The notes under the pieces are model-generated. The model saw nothing but the letters and a program-made list of their open reading frames with translations. It had not been told where the DNA came from and did no database searches. From JAGQZY01 sp964588335 (lineage in GTDB: Bacteria; Bdellovibrionota; Bdellovibrionia; Bdellovibrionales; JAGQZY01), in assembly GCA_964588335.1 (NCBI GenBank), contig CAZPOV010000007.1, positions 62,001 through 126,000 on the forward strand: a stretch of DNA of 64,000 nucleotides. The letters are read 5' to 3'. A program made the translations under genes and the position numbers. Every line of letters begins with the position of its first letter. Positions within the stretch are counted from its first letter, which is position 1. Shown here piece by piece: positions 17,635 to 27,425 of the stretch.

Positions 17635-18909
17635 TTATTGGTCCGATTTGAGATCGGTGCGGTAGTCTTCCCACTTTTTAATCAAACTGGGGATGACTTG
17701 GGCTTTGCAGACCAATCCGAGCTTACTTTCTTCTTTATATATAGACGTTGAGTCCTTTTGAAGCTCATAGATCAAGTGTTTCTTTTCCATGGGAAAGAAA
17801 AGCTCTATGGGAACGGTGAGTTTGTTTAAGGTTTCAAGCATCAGTGATTTTAAGTCTTCAATGCCTTCACCGGTGTGGGCGCTGCAGAACACCCGCGGAC
17901 TTTGTTTGACTCGAAAACGATTCTGAATGGGGGCAGTGTCCATTTTATTGAACACATGAATTAAAGGTTTTTGATCCCAGCCAAATTCTTTAATCAAGTT
18001 GTTAACCACATCAATTTGTTTTTCCATTTGGGGATTGGATAAATCAATCACATGCAAAAGAATATCGGAGGCGGCCGACTCTTCCAAAGTGGCTTTAAAG
18101 GCTTCGATCAAATTGTGAGGCAGTTTGTTAATAAATCCGACGGTGTCGGTAAGCACCGCATGGGTGCCTTCATCGAGAAAAACTTTGCGGGTGGTCGGAT
18201 CAAGAGTCGCAAACAACTGATCTTCGGCGTAAATGTCTGATTGAGTTAGAACGTTCATCAGTGAGCTTTTGCCAGCGTTGGTGTAGCCGATAAGGGCAAA
18301 GCTTGGGACTTGGTTTTTTTCTCTTGAGCTGCGATGCTGTTTGCGATTTTTTTGCACGTCTTTGAGCTTGCGACGAATCACGTCCACTCGTTTGCGAATT
18401 TGACGACGATCCAACTCAATGGCTTTTTCTCCCTCACCTCGGGTTCCAATTCCCGCACCCTGACGGGATAACGAACCAAGCCATGCTCCCACTTGGCGAG
18501 GCAGTTGGTCTAAGAGTTGGGCCAATTCGACCTGCAGTTTGCCCTCATAACTGCGAGCTCTTTGCGCAAAGATTTCGATAATGATTTGCGAGCGATCAAG
18601 AACCCGTGCCGGTTTCCAATGCTCTTCCAGGTTTCGAGTTTGCACCCCCGTCAGGTGGTGATCGATGATAATAAATTCGGCTTTGCACTCTTCGGCAATA
18701 TGGCCAATCTCTTCAACTTTACCGGTTCCGATCAGCGTCGAGGGCGTCCATTTATTGACCAATTGGGTGATGCTACCGACAACCAACCAGCCGGCGGTGG
18801 CGGCCAGATCTTCAAGCTCGTTAAGGCTGTGTTTAACATTAACGATCCCCTCCGCTTTTAAGCCGACGCCGAGAACAATGGCCTTGGTTTTTTCTTCTTC
18901 CGCTTTTAT
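17635..18909 (-). CDS. hflX: Ribosome-associated GTPase HflX, probably using an AUA start codon
   Basis: HflX splits stalled or stressed 70S ribosomes. G1 motif GYTNAGKSSLMN, G2 region FATLDPTTR, G3 DTVGFI and G4 NKMD are present, after the HflX N-domain with QRARSYEGKLQVELAQL and the glycine loop GIGTRGEGEKAIE. The first standard in-frame start is a TTG at 18786, but that would cut off the first strand and helix of the HflX domain. The frame upstream encodes them (AIVLGVGLKAEGIV, then NELEDLAATAGW) without stop. It contains no ATG, GTG or TTG. An ATA at 18909, seven bases after AGGGGG and overlapping the maeB stop as ATAA, is the best candidate and gives 424 residues, close to E. coli HflX (426). 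An ATT at 18879 is the alternative. Confidence 0.88.
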   Translation of the reverse strand: MKAEEEKTKAIVLGVGLKAEGIVNVKHSLNELEDLAATAGWLVVGSITQLVNKWTPSTLIGTGKVEEIGHIAEECKAEFIIIDHHLTGVQTRNLEEHWKPARVLDRSQIIIEIFAQRARSYEGKLQVELAQLLDQLPRQVGAWLGSLSRQGAGIGTRGEGEKAIELDRRQIRKRVDVIRRKLKDVQKNRKQHRSSREKNQVPSFALIGYTNAGKSSLMNVLTQSDIYAEDQLFATLDPTTRKVFLDEGTHAVLTDTVGFINKLPHNLIEAFKATLEESAASDILLHVIDLSNPQMEKQIDVVNNLIKEFGWDQKPLIHVFNKMDTAPIQNRFRVKQSPRVFCSAHTGEGIEDLKSLMLETLNKLTVPIELFFPMEKKHLIYELQKDSTSIYKEESKLGLVCKAQVIPSLIKKWEDYRTDLKSDQ

Positions 18910-21200
18910 TTCTTTGCCCCCTGTTGGGTCATTTCAGGGATGGCTTGAAAGTGAAGACAAGAAAGGACAACAGTATTAAAGATGTCGTCAACCACCGAGG
19001 TGCGCTGAACCACGTGAGCCGGCTTGTTCACTCCCATAAGGAAGGGGCCGATCACTTCACAGTCTCCCAACTGCTGCACCAACTTGTAAGAAATATTCCC
19101 GGAATCAAGATTCGGGAAAACAAGAATGTTGGCGCCGTCTTTGATTTCGCAGAACGGGAAGATACGTTTTACAATCTCAGGATTGACCGCCGTGTCGGCT
19201 TGCAATTCTCCATCAACAACGTAATTAGGAAATTGTTGTTTAACAATCTCGGCGGCTTTGCGCATCTTATCCGGATTTTCACCTTTGGACGTGAAGTTGG
19301 TGTAGCTCAACATGGCAATATTCGGTTTGATATCAAAATATTTAGCCACGGCCGAGGCGTGAATGGCGATATTGGCCACTTGCTCGGCGCTGGGGTTAAC
19401 GTTAACAGAGGTATCGGTAAAGAAGAACATTTTGTCCTCTTTCAAAACAATATTCATGCCCGAGGCGGTCTTGCGATTTCCCGAACCAATAATTCGTAAA
19501 ATTGGGATCACGGCCTCTTTATATTTCATGGTGGCGCCAGTGATCAAGCCATCGGCATCGCCCAGATGCACCGCCATCGAGGCGTAGTAATTGGAGTCGT
19601 ACATCAAGCGACGGGCCTCTTTTTCCATAATGCCCCGACGGGCTTTCATTTTAAAAAGTTCTTCGGAATAGCGGTCATAATGTTTGGACAAGCGGGGCTC
19701 AATAATCTCTACTTTTTTCAAATTGTCGAGTCCCAACTCTTCGATGGTGTGGATGATATGGTCTTTGCGCCCCAGTAAAATCGGCTCAATAATGTTTTCG
19801 TTAAGGGCTAAGCTGCAGGCTTTTAAAATCTTGTGGGTGTTGCCCTCAGGGAAAATAATGCGTGGCTTGTGTTTGCTTTTACGAATATTGCTTTTCACGC
19901 GGTTGATACAGGTGCGGATAAAGCTGACTTTGTTTCCTTGCAACGCCTCGAGTTTTTCGACATAGGCTTTCATCTTTTTGATGGGTATCTGAGCGACGCC
20001 GGAATCGTGGGCAGCTTTGGCGACAGCCGGCGCAACCTTCATGATCACGCGGGGGTCAAAGGGTTTTGGGATAATGTATTCGGGGCCGTAAGAGAAAGTT
20101 TGACCTCCATAGGCTTCTGAAACTTTTTCGGGAACACCTTCACGAGCCAGATCGGCCAAGGCTTTGACCGCAGCCAATTTCATTTCTTCGTTGATTTGGC
20201 TGGCACGGGCATCCAAGGCGCCGCGGAAGATGGAGGGAAACCCTAACACGTTATTGACTTGGTTGGGGTAGTCACTACGGCCCGTGGCCATAATCACATC
20301 CGGACGCGCTTTTTTCGCCACCTTGGGGTCAATCTCTGGGTCTGGATTGGCCATCGCGAAAACAATGGGTTTTTTGTTCATCGACATCAACATGTCTACA
20401 CTCATGGCGCCAGCCACACTCAAGCCGACAAAACAATCAGAGCCTTTGACGGCGTCGGCCAAGGTTCTTTTTTTGGTGTCGACAGCAAACTCCTGTTTGT
20501 AGGGATTCATACCGTCTTTGCGACCTTCGTAAATAACGCCCTTGGAATCACACATGATAATGTTTTTTTGCTGAACGCCCAGGGAAATAAAAAGACGTCC
20601 ACAGGCCACCGCGGCGGCACCGGCACCATTGATCACCATTTTTAAATTTTTTAATTTACGTTTGGTGATGTCGACCGCATTGATCAGAGCGGCCGCCGAA
20701 ATGATAGCGGTTCCATGTTGATCATCGTGAAACACAGGAATGTTCATTTCTTCTTTCAAACGTTTTTCGATTTCAAAACACTCAGGAGCTTTAATGTCCT
20801 CTAGGTTGATGCCACCAAAAGTCGGCTCTAAGGCTTTGACTGTGTTGCAAAAAGTTTCAACATCGTTGGCATTCAGTTCGATATCAAAAACATCGATGCC
20901 AGCAAACATCTTAAACAGATTGCCCTTTCCTTCCATCACCGGCTTCGAGGCCTCGGGTCCAATGTTCCCCAGCCCCAAAACCGCAGTGCCGTTACTGATA
21001 ACGGCCACTAGATTTCCTTTTGAGGTGTAGTCGTAGGTTTTGGTGATATCTTTGGCGATCTCTTTACAGGGAGCCGCCACCCCGGGCGAGTAGGCTAAAG
21101 AGAGCTCGTACTCTGTGCTACAGGGTTTAGGAGAAGAAACGCTTACTTTTCCAGCAGGTTCAGAGGAGTGGTATTGCAGCGCCGGTTTTTCCAAGTTCAT
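18906..21200 (-). CDS. maeB: NADP-type malic enzyme with C-terminal phosphate acetyltransferase-like domain
   Basis: A 764-residue cytoplasmic enzyme that decarboxylates malate to pyruvate while making NAD(P)H. ATG at 21200 follows GAGGT. Residues about 15-425 form the malic enzyme half: AYSPGVAAPC, then GLGNIGPEASKPVMEGKGNL, and the Rossmann motif VINGAGAAAVACGRL. Residues about 430-764 resemble phosphotransacetylase (FPEGNTHKILKAC, then DADGLITGATMKYKEAV), which in this family is usually regulatory, binding acetyl-CoA. It is followed with a four-base overlap by hflX. Confidence 0.95.
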   Translation of the reverse strand: MNLEKPALQYHSSEPAGKVSVSSPKPCSTEYELSLAYSPGVAAPCKEIAKDITKTYDYTSKGNLVAVISNGTAVLGLGNIGPEASKPVMEGKGNLFKMFAGIDVFDIELNANDVETFCNTVKALEPTFGGINLEDIKAPECFEIEKRLKEEMNIPVFHDDQHGTAIISAAALINAVDITKRKLKNLKMVINGAGAAAVACGRLFISLGVQQKNIIMCDSKGVIYEGRKDGMNPYKQEFAVDTKKRTLADAVKGSDCFVGLSVAGAMSVDMLMSMNKKPIVFAMANPDPEIDPKVAKKARPDVIMATGRSDYPNQVNNVLGFPSIFRGALDARASQINEEMKLAAVKALADLAREGVPEKVSEAYGGQTFSYGPEYIIPKPFDPRVIMKVAPAVAKAAHDSGVAQIPIKKMKAYVEKLEALQGNKVSFIRTCINRVKSNIRKSKHKPRIIFPEGNTHKILKACSLALNENIIEPILLGRKDHIIHTIEELGLDNLKKVEIIEPRLSKHYDRYSEELFKMKARRGIMEKEARRLMYDSNYYASMAVHLGDADGLITGATMKYKEAVIPILRIIGSGNRKTASGMNIVLKEDKMFFFTDTSVNVNPSAEQVANIAIHASAVAKYFDIKPNIAMLSYTNFTSKGENPDKMRKAAEIVKQQFPNYVVDGELQADTAVNPEIVKRIFPFCEIKDGANILVFPNLDSGNISYKLVQQLGDCEVIGPFLMGVNKPAHVVQRTSVVDDIFNTVVLSCLHFQAIPEMTQQGAKK

Positions 21201-21386
21201 AAAGACCTCATAGGTGACCAAATTCAATGTAAAAGCGAAGTTCTACTATAGTGCTCCGAGGGTGTCGAATGGGAAACGGGCCTTTCCGGTTTAAGCGTTG
21301 CATAAAACAGAGGGGTCTTGTGCAGAGAGGGGACTTCTTTGTGAAAACGTGGCATGATGTCCGCCTTGAGACCGGAGGTACAATTG

Positions 21387-22688
21387 ATGGACAAATCAGC
21401 ACGAGATGTGGTCCTTGTCGAGGGTGTTCGAACCCCTTTTGCAAAAGCAGGAACAAAATTTAAAAAGGTCCACGCGGCCGAACTTGGGCAGGTGGCGTTA
21501 CAAGAGCTTATTGCTAAAACGGACCTGGATACCGATTGGGTTGACGAAGTTATAGTGGGCTGCGTTGGCAATCCGTCTGATGCGGTGAATATTGGCCGTG
21601 TGGTGGCTTTGCGCGCCGGTATTCCCCAAAAAACTTCGGCTCACACGGTGCACCGAAACTGTGCCTCGGCATTGGAAAGTATTTCCAGTGGATATGACAA
21701 AATCAAAGCCGGGGTGGCCGATACTGTTATCGCCGGCGGCACCGAAAACATGTCGCAAGCTCCACTTTTGTTCGATCAAAAGTTTGCCGATATTTTTGCT
21801 GAATTTTATTCGGCGAAAACAATCGGTAAAAAGCTGGCGGCCTTAAAAAAATTAAAACTTAAAAACCTAGCGCCACGGGTGTCGATCGTTGAAGCTTTAA
21901 AAGATCCTTTTGTCGGAATCAACATGGGGCAAACCGCAGAGATTCTCGCTAAAGAATTTCATATCAGTCGTGAAGAGCAGGACCGATATGCCATGGAATC
22001 CCACCATCGCGCGGTGGCAGCCACTAAAGAAGGGCGTTTGCAGCAAGAGATCACTCCGGTTTATTTAGCGCCGAACTATAAAGAGGTGGTTGAACAAGAT
22101 ATTGGGCCTCGCGAAGGTCAAAGCATGGAAGCCTTGCAAAAACTGCGACCTTATTTTGATCGCAAAACAGGCTCGATCACTGTCGGCAATGCCTGTCCGT
22201 TGACGGATGGTGCGGCCATGGTTCTGCTAATGAGTCGCGAAAAAGCCGAAGCTGAAGGCTACAAACCGATTGCGCGCATCCGCGGCTATGCTTTTGCTGG
22301 TCTTGAACCCGAAAGAATGGGGCTGGGTCCGGTCTATTCGTCGCCGATTGCTTTAAAGCGGGCGGGGTTGACTTTAAAAGACATGGATTTGATTGAACTG
22401 AACGAGGCCTTTGCGGCTCAGGTTCTCGCCTGTCGTGAGGCGATGGCGTCAAAAACCTTTGCTGAGAAAAAATTGGGATTGAGTGAAGCCGTTGGTGAAC
22501 TGGATCTTAGTAAAACCAATGTCAACGGTGGAGCCATTGCTTTGGGTCATCCGGTGGGAGCCACTGGCACGCGATTGGTTTTAACATTGATGAAAGAAAT
22601 GCAACGACGAGGTTCTCAGTTTGGTTTAGCCACCCTTTGTATAGGCGGCGGTCAAGGTGGAGCTATGGTCATAGAGAACGAGGGATAA
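21387..22688 (+). CDS. fadI: Acetyl-CoA acyltransferase (3-ketoacyl-CoA thiolase), FadI type
   Basis: Cleaves 3-ketoacyl-CoA with CoA in the last step of beta-oxidation. The start at 21387 has GGAGGT seven bases upstream and gives 433 residues. The nucleophilic cysteine lies in VHRNCASALES (about residue 91), the catalytic histidine in GGAIALGHPVGATGTR and the second cysteine in CIGGGQGGAMV. The N-terminal pattern VEGVRTPFAKAGTKF, with the inserted helical region, is closer to FadI than to FadA. It is separated by one base from fadJ, forming a fadIJ-like operon with a third gene of unknown role. Confidence 0.94.
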   Translation: MDKSARDVVLVEGVRTPFAKAGTKFKKVHAAELGQVALQELIAKTDLDTDWVDEVIVGCVGNPSDAVNIGRVVALRAGIPQKTSAHTVHRNCASALESISSGYDKIKAGVADTVIAGGTENMSQAPLLFDQKFADIFAEFYSAKTIGKKLAALKKLKLKNLAPRVSIVEALKDPFVGINMGQTAEILAKEFHISREEQDRYAMESHHRAVAATKEGRLQQEITPVYLAPNYKEVVEQDIGPREGQSMEALQKLRPYFDRKTGSITVGNACPLTDGAAMVLLMSREKAEAEGYKPIARIRGYAFAGLEPERMGLGPVYSSPIALKRAGLTLKDMDLIELNEAFAAQVLACREAMASKTFAEKKLGLSEAVGELDLSKTNVNGGAIALGHPVGATGTRLVLTLMKEMQRRGSQFGLATLCIGGGQGGAMVIENEG

Positions 22689-22689
22689 G

Positions 22690-24834
22690 ATGAGCATCCA
22701 AGAAAGTTTAAAAATCACTCCGAAAGACGATGTGGCGTTAATTGAATGGGATCACATTGGCGAAAGCGCCAACAAGATGAGTACGCCGATCATGACCCGA
22801 CTGAAAGAACTTTTAGAAGAAATCAATCAGTCGAATTACAAAGCCGCTGTTATTATTTCTCGTAAAAAGAAAATCTTTATCGCCGGTGCCGATATCAATG
22901 AGATTAAATCCCTAAAAACCAAAGACGATTTTGCGCAAGCGGTTTCGTCGGGGCAGGAGATCATGAATTTTGTGGAAGATCTAAAAGTTCCAGTGATCGC
23001 GGCGATCCATGGAGCCTGTGCTGGCGGTGGCTGCGAATTGTCGCTGGCGTGTGATTATCGTATTGCCAGTGATGGTGATGAAACCAAAATTGGACTTCCT
23101 GAAACTAAGCTAGGGATCATTCCCGGTTTTGGTGGTTGTGTGCGTTTGCCGCGCGTGGTGGGTGTTCAGAATGCTTTGGATATCATACTGGCTGGTAAAA
23201 TGGTTCCGGCGAAAAAAGCTTTGAAAATTGGTTTGGTTGACAAAATGGTTCATCCGGCCATCTTAGAAGAGCAGGCCCTGGAAATGGCCAAAGATATTAT
23301 TTCAAAAGGCGGAAAAAAACGCAAAAAGGTTCATGAGCCTAGTGGTATCATGAACAAGTTTTTAGAATCGGCATTGGGTCGCCCCCTTGTGTTTAGCCAG
23401 GCAAAGAAAATGACCATGAAAAAGTCCCATGGCCATTATCCGGCGTTGCTAGTGGCTCTTGATGTTATTCGTAAAACGGCGGGATCTTCAGACCGTCGCA
23501 AAGCCATGGAAATTGAAAAAAACGGTTTTTGTGAAGTCGCCGGTGGTGAGATTTCAAAAAATCTTATCAATCTCTTTTTCATGATGGAAGACGTTAAGAA
23601 GCGCAATGGTGTTGAAGGGGATGTTAAGGCCAATGAGGTCGAGCACTTGGGTGTTTTGGGCGCCGGGACCATGGGCGGCGGTATTGCTTACGTGGCGGCC
23701 GACAAGGGTGTGTTTGTTCGTCTAAAAGATATTAGCACCGATGCGATCGCCAAGGGATTTGAAGCGGCTCGAAAAATTTGGGACAGTAAAATTCAAAGAC
23801 GTCGCATGACCAAGTATGATCTGAATGAAAAGATGGGACACATCTCGGGTGGAACCGATTATGCTGGGTTCAAGCAATTGGATGTGATTGTTGAAGCCAT
23901 TGTTGAAAATATGGATGTCAAAAAGAAAGTGATTGGCGAGACCGTGAATCATCTTAAAGAGGACTGCGTTTTTGCCACCAACACCTCGTCGTTGAGCGTG
24001 ACCGAAATGGCGAAGGCGCATCCGCAACCGCAGAACTTTTTGGGAATGCACTTTTTTAGTCCGGTTCACAAAATGCCCTTAGTGGAAGTGATTCGAGGTC
24101 CTGAAACCAGCGATAAAGCGACGGCTACAGTTTATAATTTGGCCAAAAAAATGGGTAAGATTCCGGTGGTTGTGAAAGATGCTCCAGGCTTTTTGGTCAA
24201 CCGCTTGTTGGTTCCCTATATGATGGAAGCGGCCTTCTATTTGCAAGAGGGCGCATCCATAGAGAAAGTCGATAAAGTTTTTGTCAAAAAATTTGGTATG
24301 CCTATGGGCCCGTTTGAACTGATGGATTCGGTGGGCTTGGATGTCTGCGTGAAAGTTTCGAAAATTTTTAAAGAATCTTTGGGCGATCGCATTGAACTTC
24401 CGGATGTTCTATTGAAGTTGGAAAAATCCGACCGTTTGGGCCAGAAAAATGGTAAAGGCTTTTATAAGTACAATGAAAAAGGCCGCAAAACCGAAGTCGA
24501 CGAATCAATTTATAAAGAGCTGGGATTATCGTCACCGACAGATCCTTTAAGTGAAGAGGAAATTATTGGTCGAGCCATGTATAATATGGTCAACGAAGCC
24601 GCCCTGGTTTTACAGCAAGAGCAGGTGGTGGGTTCGGCTTCTGATTTGGATTTGGCGATGATCATGGGAACCGGCTTTCCACCTTTTCGTGGCGGACTGC
24701 TGCGTTGGGCTGATACTGAGGGGACTGAAAAAATTGTTGATGACCTCGAAGTGTTTGCTACCAAATATGGTCCACGCTTTAAGCCAACAACTCCGCTTCG
24801 CAATATGGCCAAGACCCAGAGAACATTTCATTAA
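22690..24834 (+). CDS. fadJ: Fatty oxidation complex alpha subunit FadJ: enoyl-CoA hydratase / 3-hydroxyacyl-CoA dehydrogenase
   Basis: A 714-residue bifunctional enzyme, the same length as E. coli FadJ. Residues about 5-190 form a crotonase domain with the oxyanion-hole segments IAGADINEIK and HGACAGGGCELSLACDYR and the glutamate region GLPETKLGIIPGFGGCVRLP. The dehydrogenase Rossmann motif LGVLGAGTMGGGIAYVAA starts near residue 319. The 3HCDH segment GMHFFSPVHKMPLVEVI and the C-terminal helical repeat follow. It works with the adjacent thiolase. Its stop overlaps the next ATG (TAATG). Confidence 0.95.
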   Translation: MSIQESLKITPKDDVALIEWDHIGESANKMSTPIMTRLKELLEEINQSNYKAAVIISRKKKIFIAGADINEIKSLKTKDDFAQAVSSGQEIMNFVEDLKVPVIAAIHGACAGGGCELSLACDYRIASDGDETKIGLPETKLGIIPGFGGCVRLPRVVGVQNALDIILAGKMVPAKKALKIGLVDKMVHPAILEEQALEMAKDIISKGGKKRKKVHEPSGIMNKFLESALGRPLVFSQAKKMTMKKSHGHYPALLVALDVIRKTAGSSDRRKAMEIEKNGFCEVAGGEISKNLINLFFMMEDVKKRNGVEGDVKANEVEHLGVLGAGTMGGGIAYVAADKGVFVRLKDISTDAIAKGFEAARKIWDSKIQRRRMTKYDLNEKMGHISGGTDYAGFKQLDVIVEAIVENMDVKKKVIGETVNHLKEDCVFATNTSSLSVTEMAKAHPQPQNFLGMHFFSPVHKMPLVEVIRGPETSDKATATVYNLAKKMGKIPVVVKDAPGFLVNRLLVPYMMEAAFYLQEGASIEKVDKVFVKKFGMPMGPFELMDSVGLDVCVKVSKIFKESLGDRIELPDVLLKLEKSDRLGQKNGKGFYKYNEKGRKTEVDESIYKELGLSSPTDPLSEEEIIGRAMYNMVNEAALVLQQEQVVGSASDLDLAMIMGTGFPPFRGGLLRWADTEGTEKIVDDLEVFATKYGPRFKPTTPLRNMAKTQRTFH

Positions 24835-25928
24835 TGTCTGAGAACCTCTATTTTCGACGCCAAGGACTGTTGTCAATGATAGGGGGAGTGTCGGTACTCG
24901 ATGCTCCTCGCTTGTCTGTTCGAGACGTCGACCAGGCTTGCGAATTTGTTCGCTCCTACGGTTATGACTGGGACAACAAAGACGATCAGGCTCTGATCAC
25001 CTCTTACCTGCGTCAGGCGGTGGCGTTTTTGCAGGACCGCTTCGTGGAAGAGGGAGAAGCGCCGATTATCGATTTTTTTAATAACAATGAAATCGATGAT
25101 GTTCGTCACCTACTGGTAGCCGCCAGCAATCGAGACTCGGATTATCAAAGTCTGCAAAAGTGGGCCTGCGCCACCCTTAAAGTGATGCATATTATATCCC
25201 ATCTTAATAATGATCTTTCCAGTATTTTTGATGATGAGATTCGCGAACAGATTTTAAGTCCTATTCAAAGTTTCGTCAGTGAAGACAGTATCCAGGGGGC
25301 GACTTTCTTACAGAACGAACATGAAAAAATCCGACTGAATAAGTTTGAATTCAAGCCGAAGAAGAACCAAGCCAGCGGCATTATCAAATTATTAGCCAAG
25401 CGCAAATTAGTGGCCCTAAATATCTTGGATCGCATTGGTGTTCGATTTGTTACGAAAAACACATTTGATATTTTTAAAGTTCTTCGCTTTTTAGTGAACA
25501 ACTCGCTGGTGAGCTACCCCCATTGCATTGTCAACGAGGCTGTGAATACGGTTTATCCAACCAATCTGTTTTTGGAAGTGATGGACACCTTGCGAGCCAA
25601 GAATTCGATGATGAATGCTAAAGAGATCAGCGATCTGCTTGATAAGAAATTACTGGAGCAGGGCGAACGAGCTGAATTTCATAATAAGGATAATGTTTTT
25701 ACAGATCCTGATTATAAATTTATTAAGTTCATCTCCCGTAAGCTGATTAAAGTGAATGTTGAACGAAACGGCAAAAAGGAACAGGTTCGGTTCTTTTACC
25801 CTTTTGAGGTTCAGATTATGGGGTATCAAACCTTTCTCAACAATATGCGGGGTCCGCTGTCCCATTCCGAGTATAAAAAACGACAAGAAAAAGCCGCCCG
25901 CTTGCGATTGTTTGGGTTGGATCAATAG
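24834..25928 (+). CDS. Conserved protein with RelA/SpoT-like sequence features, in the fadIJ operon
   Basis: A 364-residue soluble protein with translation coupled to fadJ (TAATG). I do not recognise a named family with certainty. Around residues 200-225 the segment ILDRIGVRFVTKNTFDIFKV resembles the (p)ppGpp synthetase strand Dxx(G/A)xRxxV. Near residues 323-350 FEVQI and then SHSEYKKRQ recall the EVQIRT ... HxxYK motifs of RelA/SpoT synthetases. It lacks an HD hydrolase or TGS domain. A divergent nucleotidyltransferase of that fold is plausible but inferred from short motifs. Its place behind two beta-oxidation genes would suit a link between fatty-acid use and alarmone or nucleotide signalling. 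Confidence 0.65.
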   Translation: MSENLYFRRQGLLSMIGGVSVLDAPRLSVRDVDQACEFVRSYGYDWDNKDDQALITSYLRQAVAFLQDRFVEEGEAPIIDFFNNNEIDDVRHLLVAASNRDSDYQSLQKWACATLKVMHIISHLNNDLSSIFDDEIREQILSPIQSFVSEDSIQGATFLQNEHEKIRLNKFEFKPKKNQASGIIKLLAKRKLVALNILDRIGVRFVTKNTFDIFKVLRFLVNNSLVSYPHCIVNEAVNTVYPTNLFLEVMDTLRAKNSMMNAKEISDLLDKKLLEQGERAEFHNKDNVFTDPDYKFIKFISRKLIKVNVERNGKKEQVRFFYPFEVQIMGYQTFLNNMRGPLSHSEYKKRQEKAARLRLFGLDQ

Positions 25929-25930
25929 AC

Positions 25931-27280
25931 CTATTGAAGGCGCCAGTTTTTTCCAAAGTCTGGTGTGTAAAGTTGCATGTACTTATTGTTTCCCAAGCGT
26001 AACGACAGGGTGATTTGGTTGTGGTTGCGTTGGTTGGGTTCGACATTCAAAATTTGAATGGGACCCTTGGCAATTTTTGAAAGCTGGGGGACCGAGTCGA
26101 AAACCAGATCCCAGCGAATAAAGTGACGGAACGATTCACCGTGGTCAAAGCTGACCTTATCACCGACAAACAAAGTTCCATTTTTGGCCACTTTTATAGG
26201 AAAGCCGTTTTTAAATTGCGGTAGGGGATACCACTTTTTGCCATCGAAGCTGCGATACACACCATGGGTGGCAGCGGCAAACCGTAAGCCTTTAATGGTC
26301 GGACTTTTTTCAATTTGATAAATTTCAGAGTTTCGTAACCGCACCGACTGCGCCGTGAGGTTTTCGATGATTTCCACATTCGACTCAATGGTGGTGTCGG
26401 GCCACCACAGTTCACCCCAGCGTGGCACGTGACTTTTACCCCATTTTTTAATGGAATAGCCCTGCAGGATCAGATCTTGCCAGGGTTCCACTTGCGCCAC
26501 TGTTTTTGAAGCCATGTTCGGTTGCTGCTTAAGGTCCATACTGTAAGCCCCGGAACCGACCCAAATCGGGTTGGCAAATATTTCGATCACTTTTTGTTTG
26601 TAAAGATCGGGGTGGGGTTTGAAGTAACCTTTGGCGGTTCGAACTTTGATGGCGACGTCCAAACGGGATTTTAAGTTCCTTAGCGGAATGTATCCTTTGT
26701 TTTTTCCAAAACGCACCAACGCCCATTCACCCTTAGTGTTTAAAGGAACGATCGGTAAGCCCGGATCGATTTTTGTGAGGATTTTTGATTTCATGCGTGG
26801 TTCAGAGCGCAAGTGGGTCTCAACAGTTGAGAAAAAATATCCAGCATCTTTAGAGTAGGGGCTGAGGTAGCGTGAGCGCACCCATCCGTAGTAATTTTTG
26901 TCGTTTTCTTTGTAGATGATTCGATACCAGTCGCGATGGCGCTTGACGAGAGTGACGATCTGGGACTGGTTTAACGTTTTCTGGGGAAGCTTGAAGTTGC
27001 GAGGCTGGGGGTGGATGGGCTCACCTTTACCGAGTATGGCCTGCCGCGAAAAATCCAAGGGAAGCAGAGCTGAGGCTTTTAAAATCCAGCCGTTATTGCC
27101 TTTTTGGTCACGAACCCAAAGCCATTCATACTGATCAAAGGCCACCGCTCGTTTACGCAGCATTTTCAAATCAAAATGACCCGTGGGAGCAGGATTGTGA
27201 GGAGTCAAAAACACGGGTGTGGATTGGCTATAAGCCGATACAGCCGTGCACAAACTGAAAACCAACAAAACAAAGCGCAT
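25931..27280 (-). CDS. Exported protein with repeated bacterial SH3-like domains
   Basis: A 449-residue product. The start at 27280 is preferred because the signal peptide (VLLVFSLCTAVSAYSQ) begins there; an in-frame ATG at 27301 is possible. At least three SH3b-like units occupy about residues 30-205, with recurring patterns such as WLWVRDQKGNNGWI, HRDWYRIIYKENDKNYYGWV and GEWALVRFGKNKGYI. SH3b domains often bind cell walls. The C-terminal half (about 225-449) is beta-rich, propeller-like in places (DGKKWYPLPQF, FGKNWRLQ), and unassigned. It is convergent with the RelA-like gene, with a two-base gap. Confidence 0.72.
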   Translation of the reverse strand: MRFVLLVFSLCTAVSAYSQSTPVFLTPHNPAPTGHFDLKMLRKRAVAFDQYEWLWVRDQKGNNGWILKASALLPLDFSRQAILGKGEPIHPQPRNFKLPQKTLNQSQIVTLVKRHRDWYRIIYKENDKNYYGWVRSRYLSPYSKDAGYFFSTVETHLRSEPRMKSKILTKIDPGLPIVPLNTKGEWALVRFGKNKGYIPLRNLKSRLDVAIKVRTAKGYFKPHPDLYKQKVIEIFANPIWVGSGAYSMDLKQQPNMASKTVAQVEPWQDLILQGYSIKKWGKSHVPRWGELWWPDTTIESNVEIIENLTAQSVRLRNSEIYQIEKSPTIKGLRFAAATHGVYRSFDGKKWYPLPQFKNGFPIKVAKNGTLFVGDKVSFDHGESFRHFIRWDLVFDSVPQLSKIAKGPIQILNVEPNQRNHNQITLSLRLGNNKYMQLYTPDFGKNWRLQ

Positions 27281-27425
27281 ACTGGTATTGTGGGGTGTCA
27301 TCGGGGCTGTCTCAAGACCAGTTTTTCCTCTGTTCTCAGTGGTTTACAAAGAACGGAGGGGTGGGTATAACCCTAGCTTTCGACGAATGAGGCTCAGTCG
27401 GGCCAGAAGCAAGGGAGAGAGGGGT

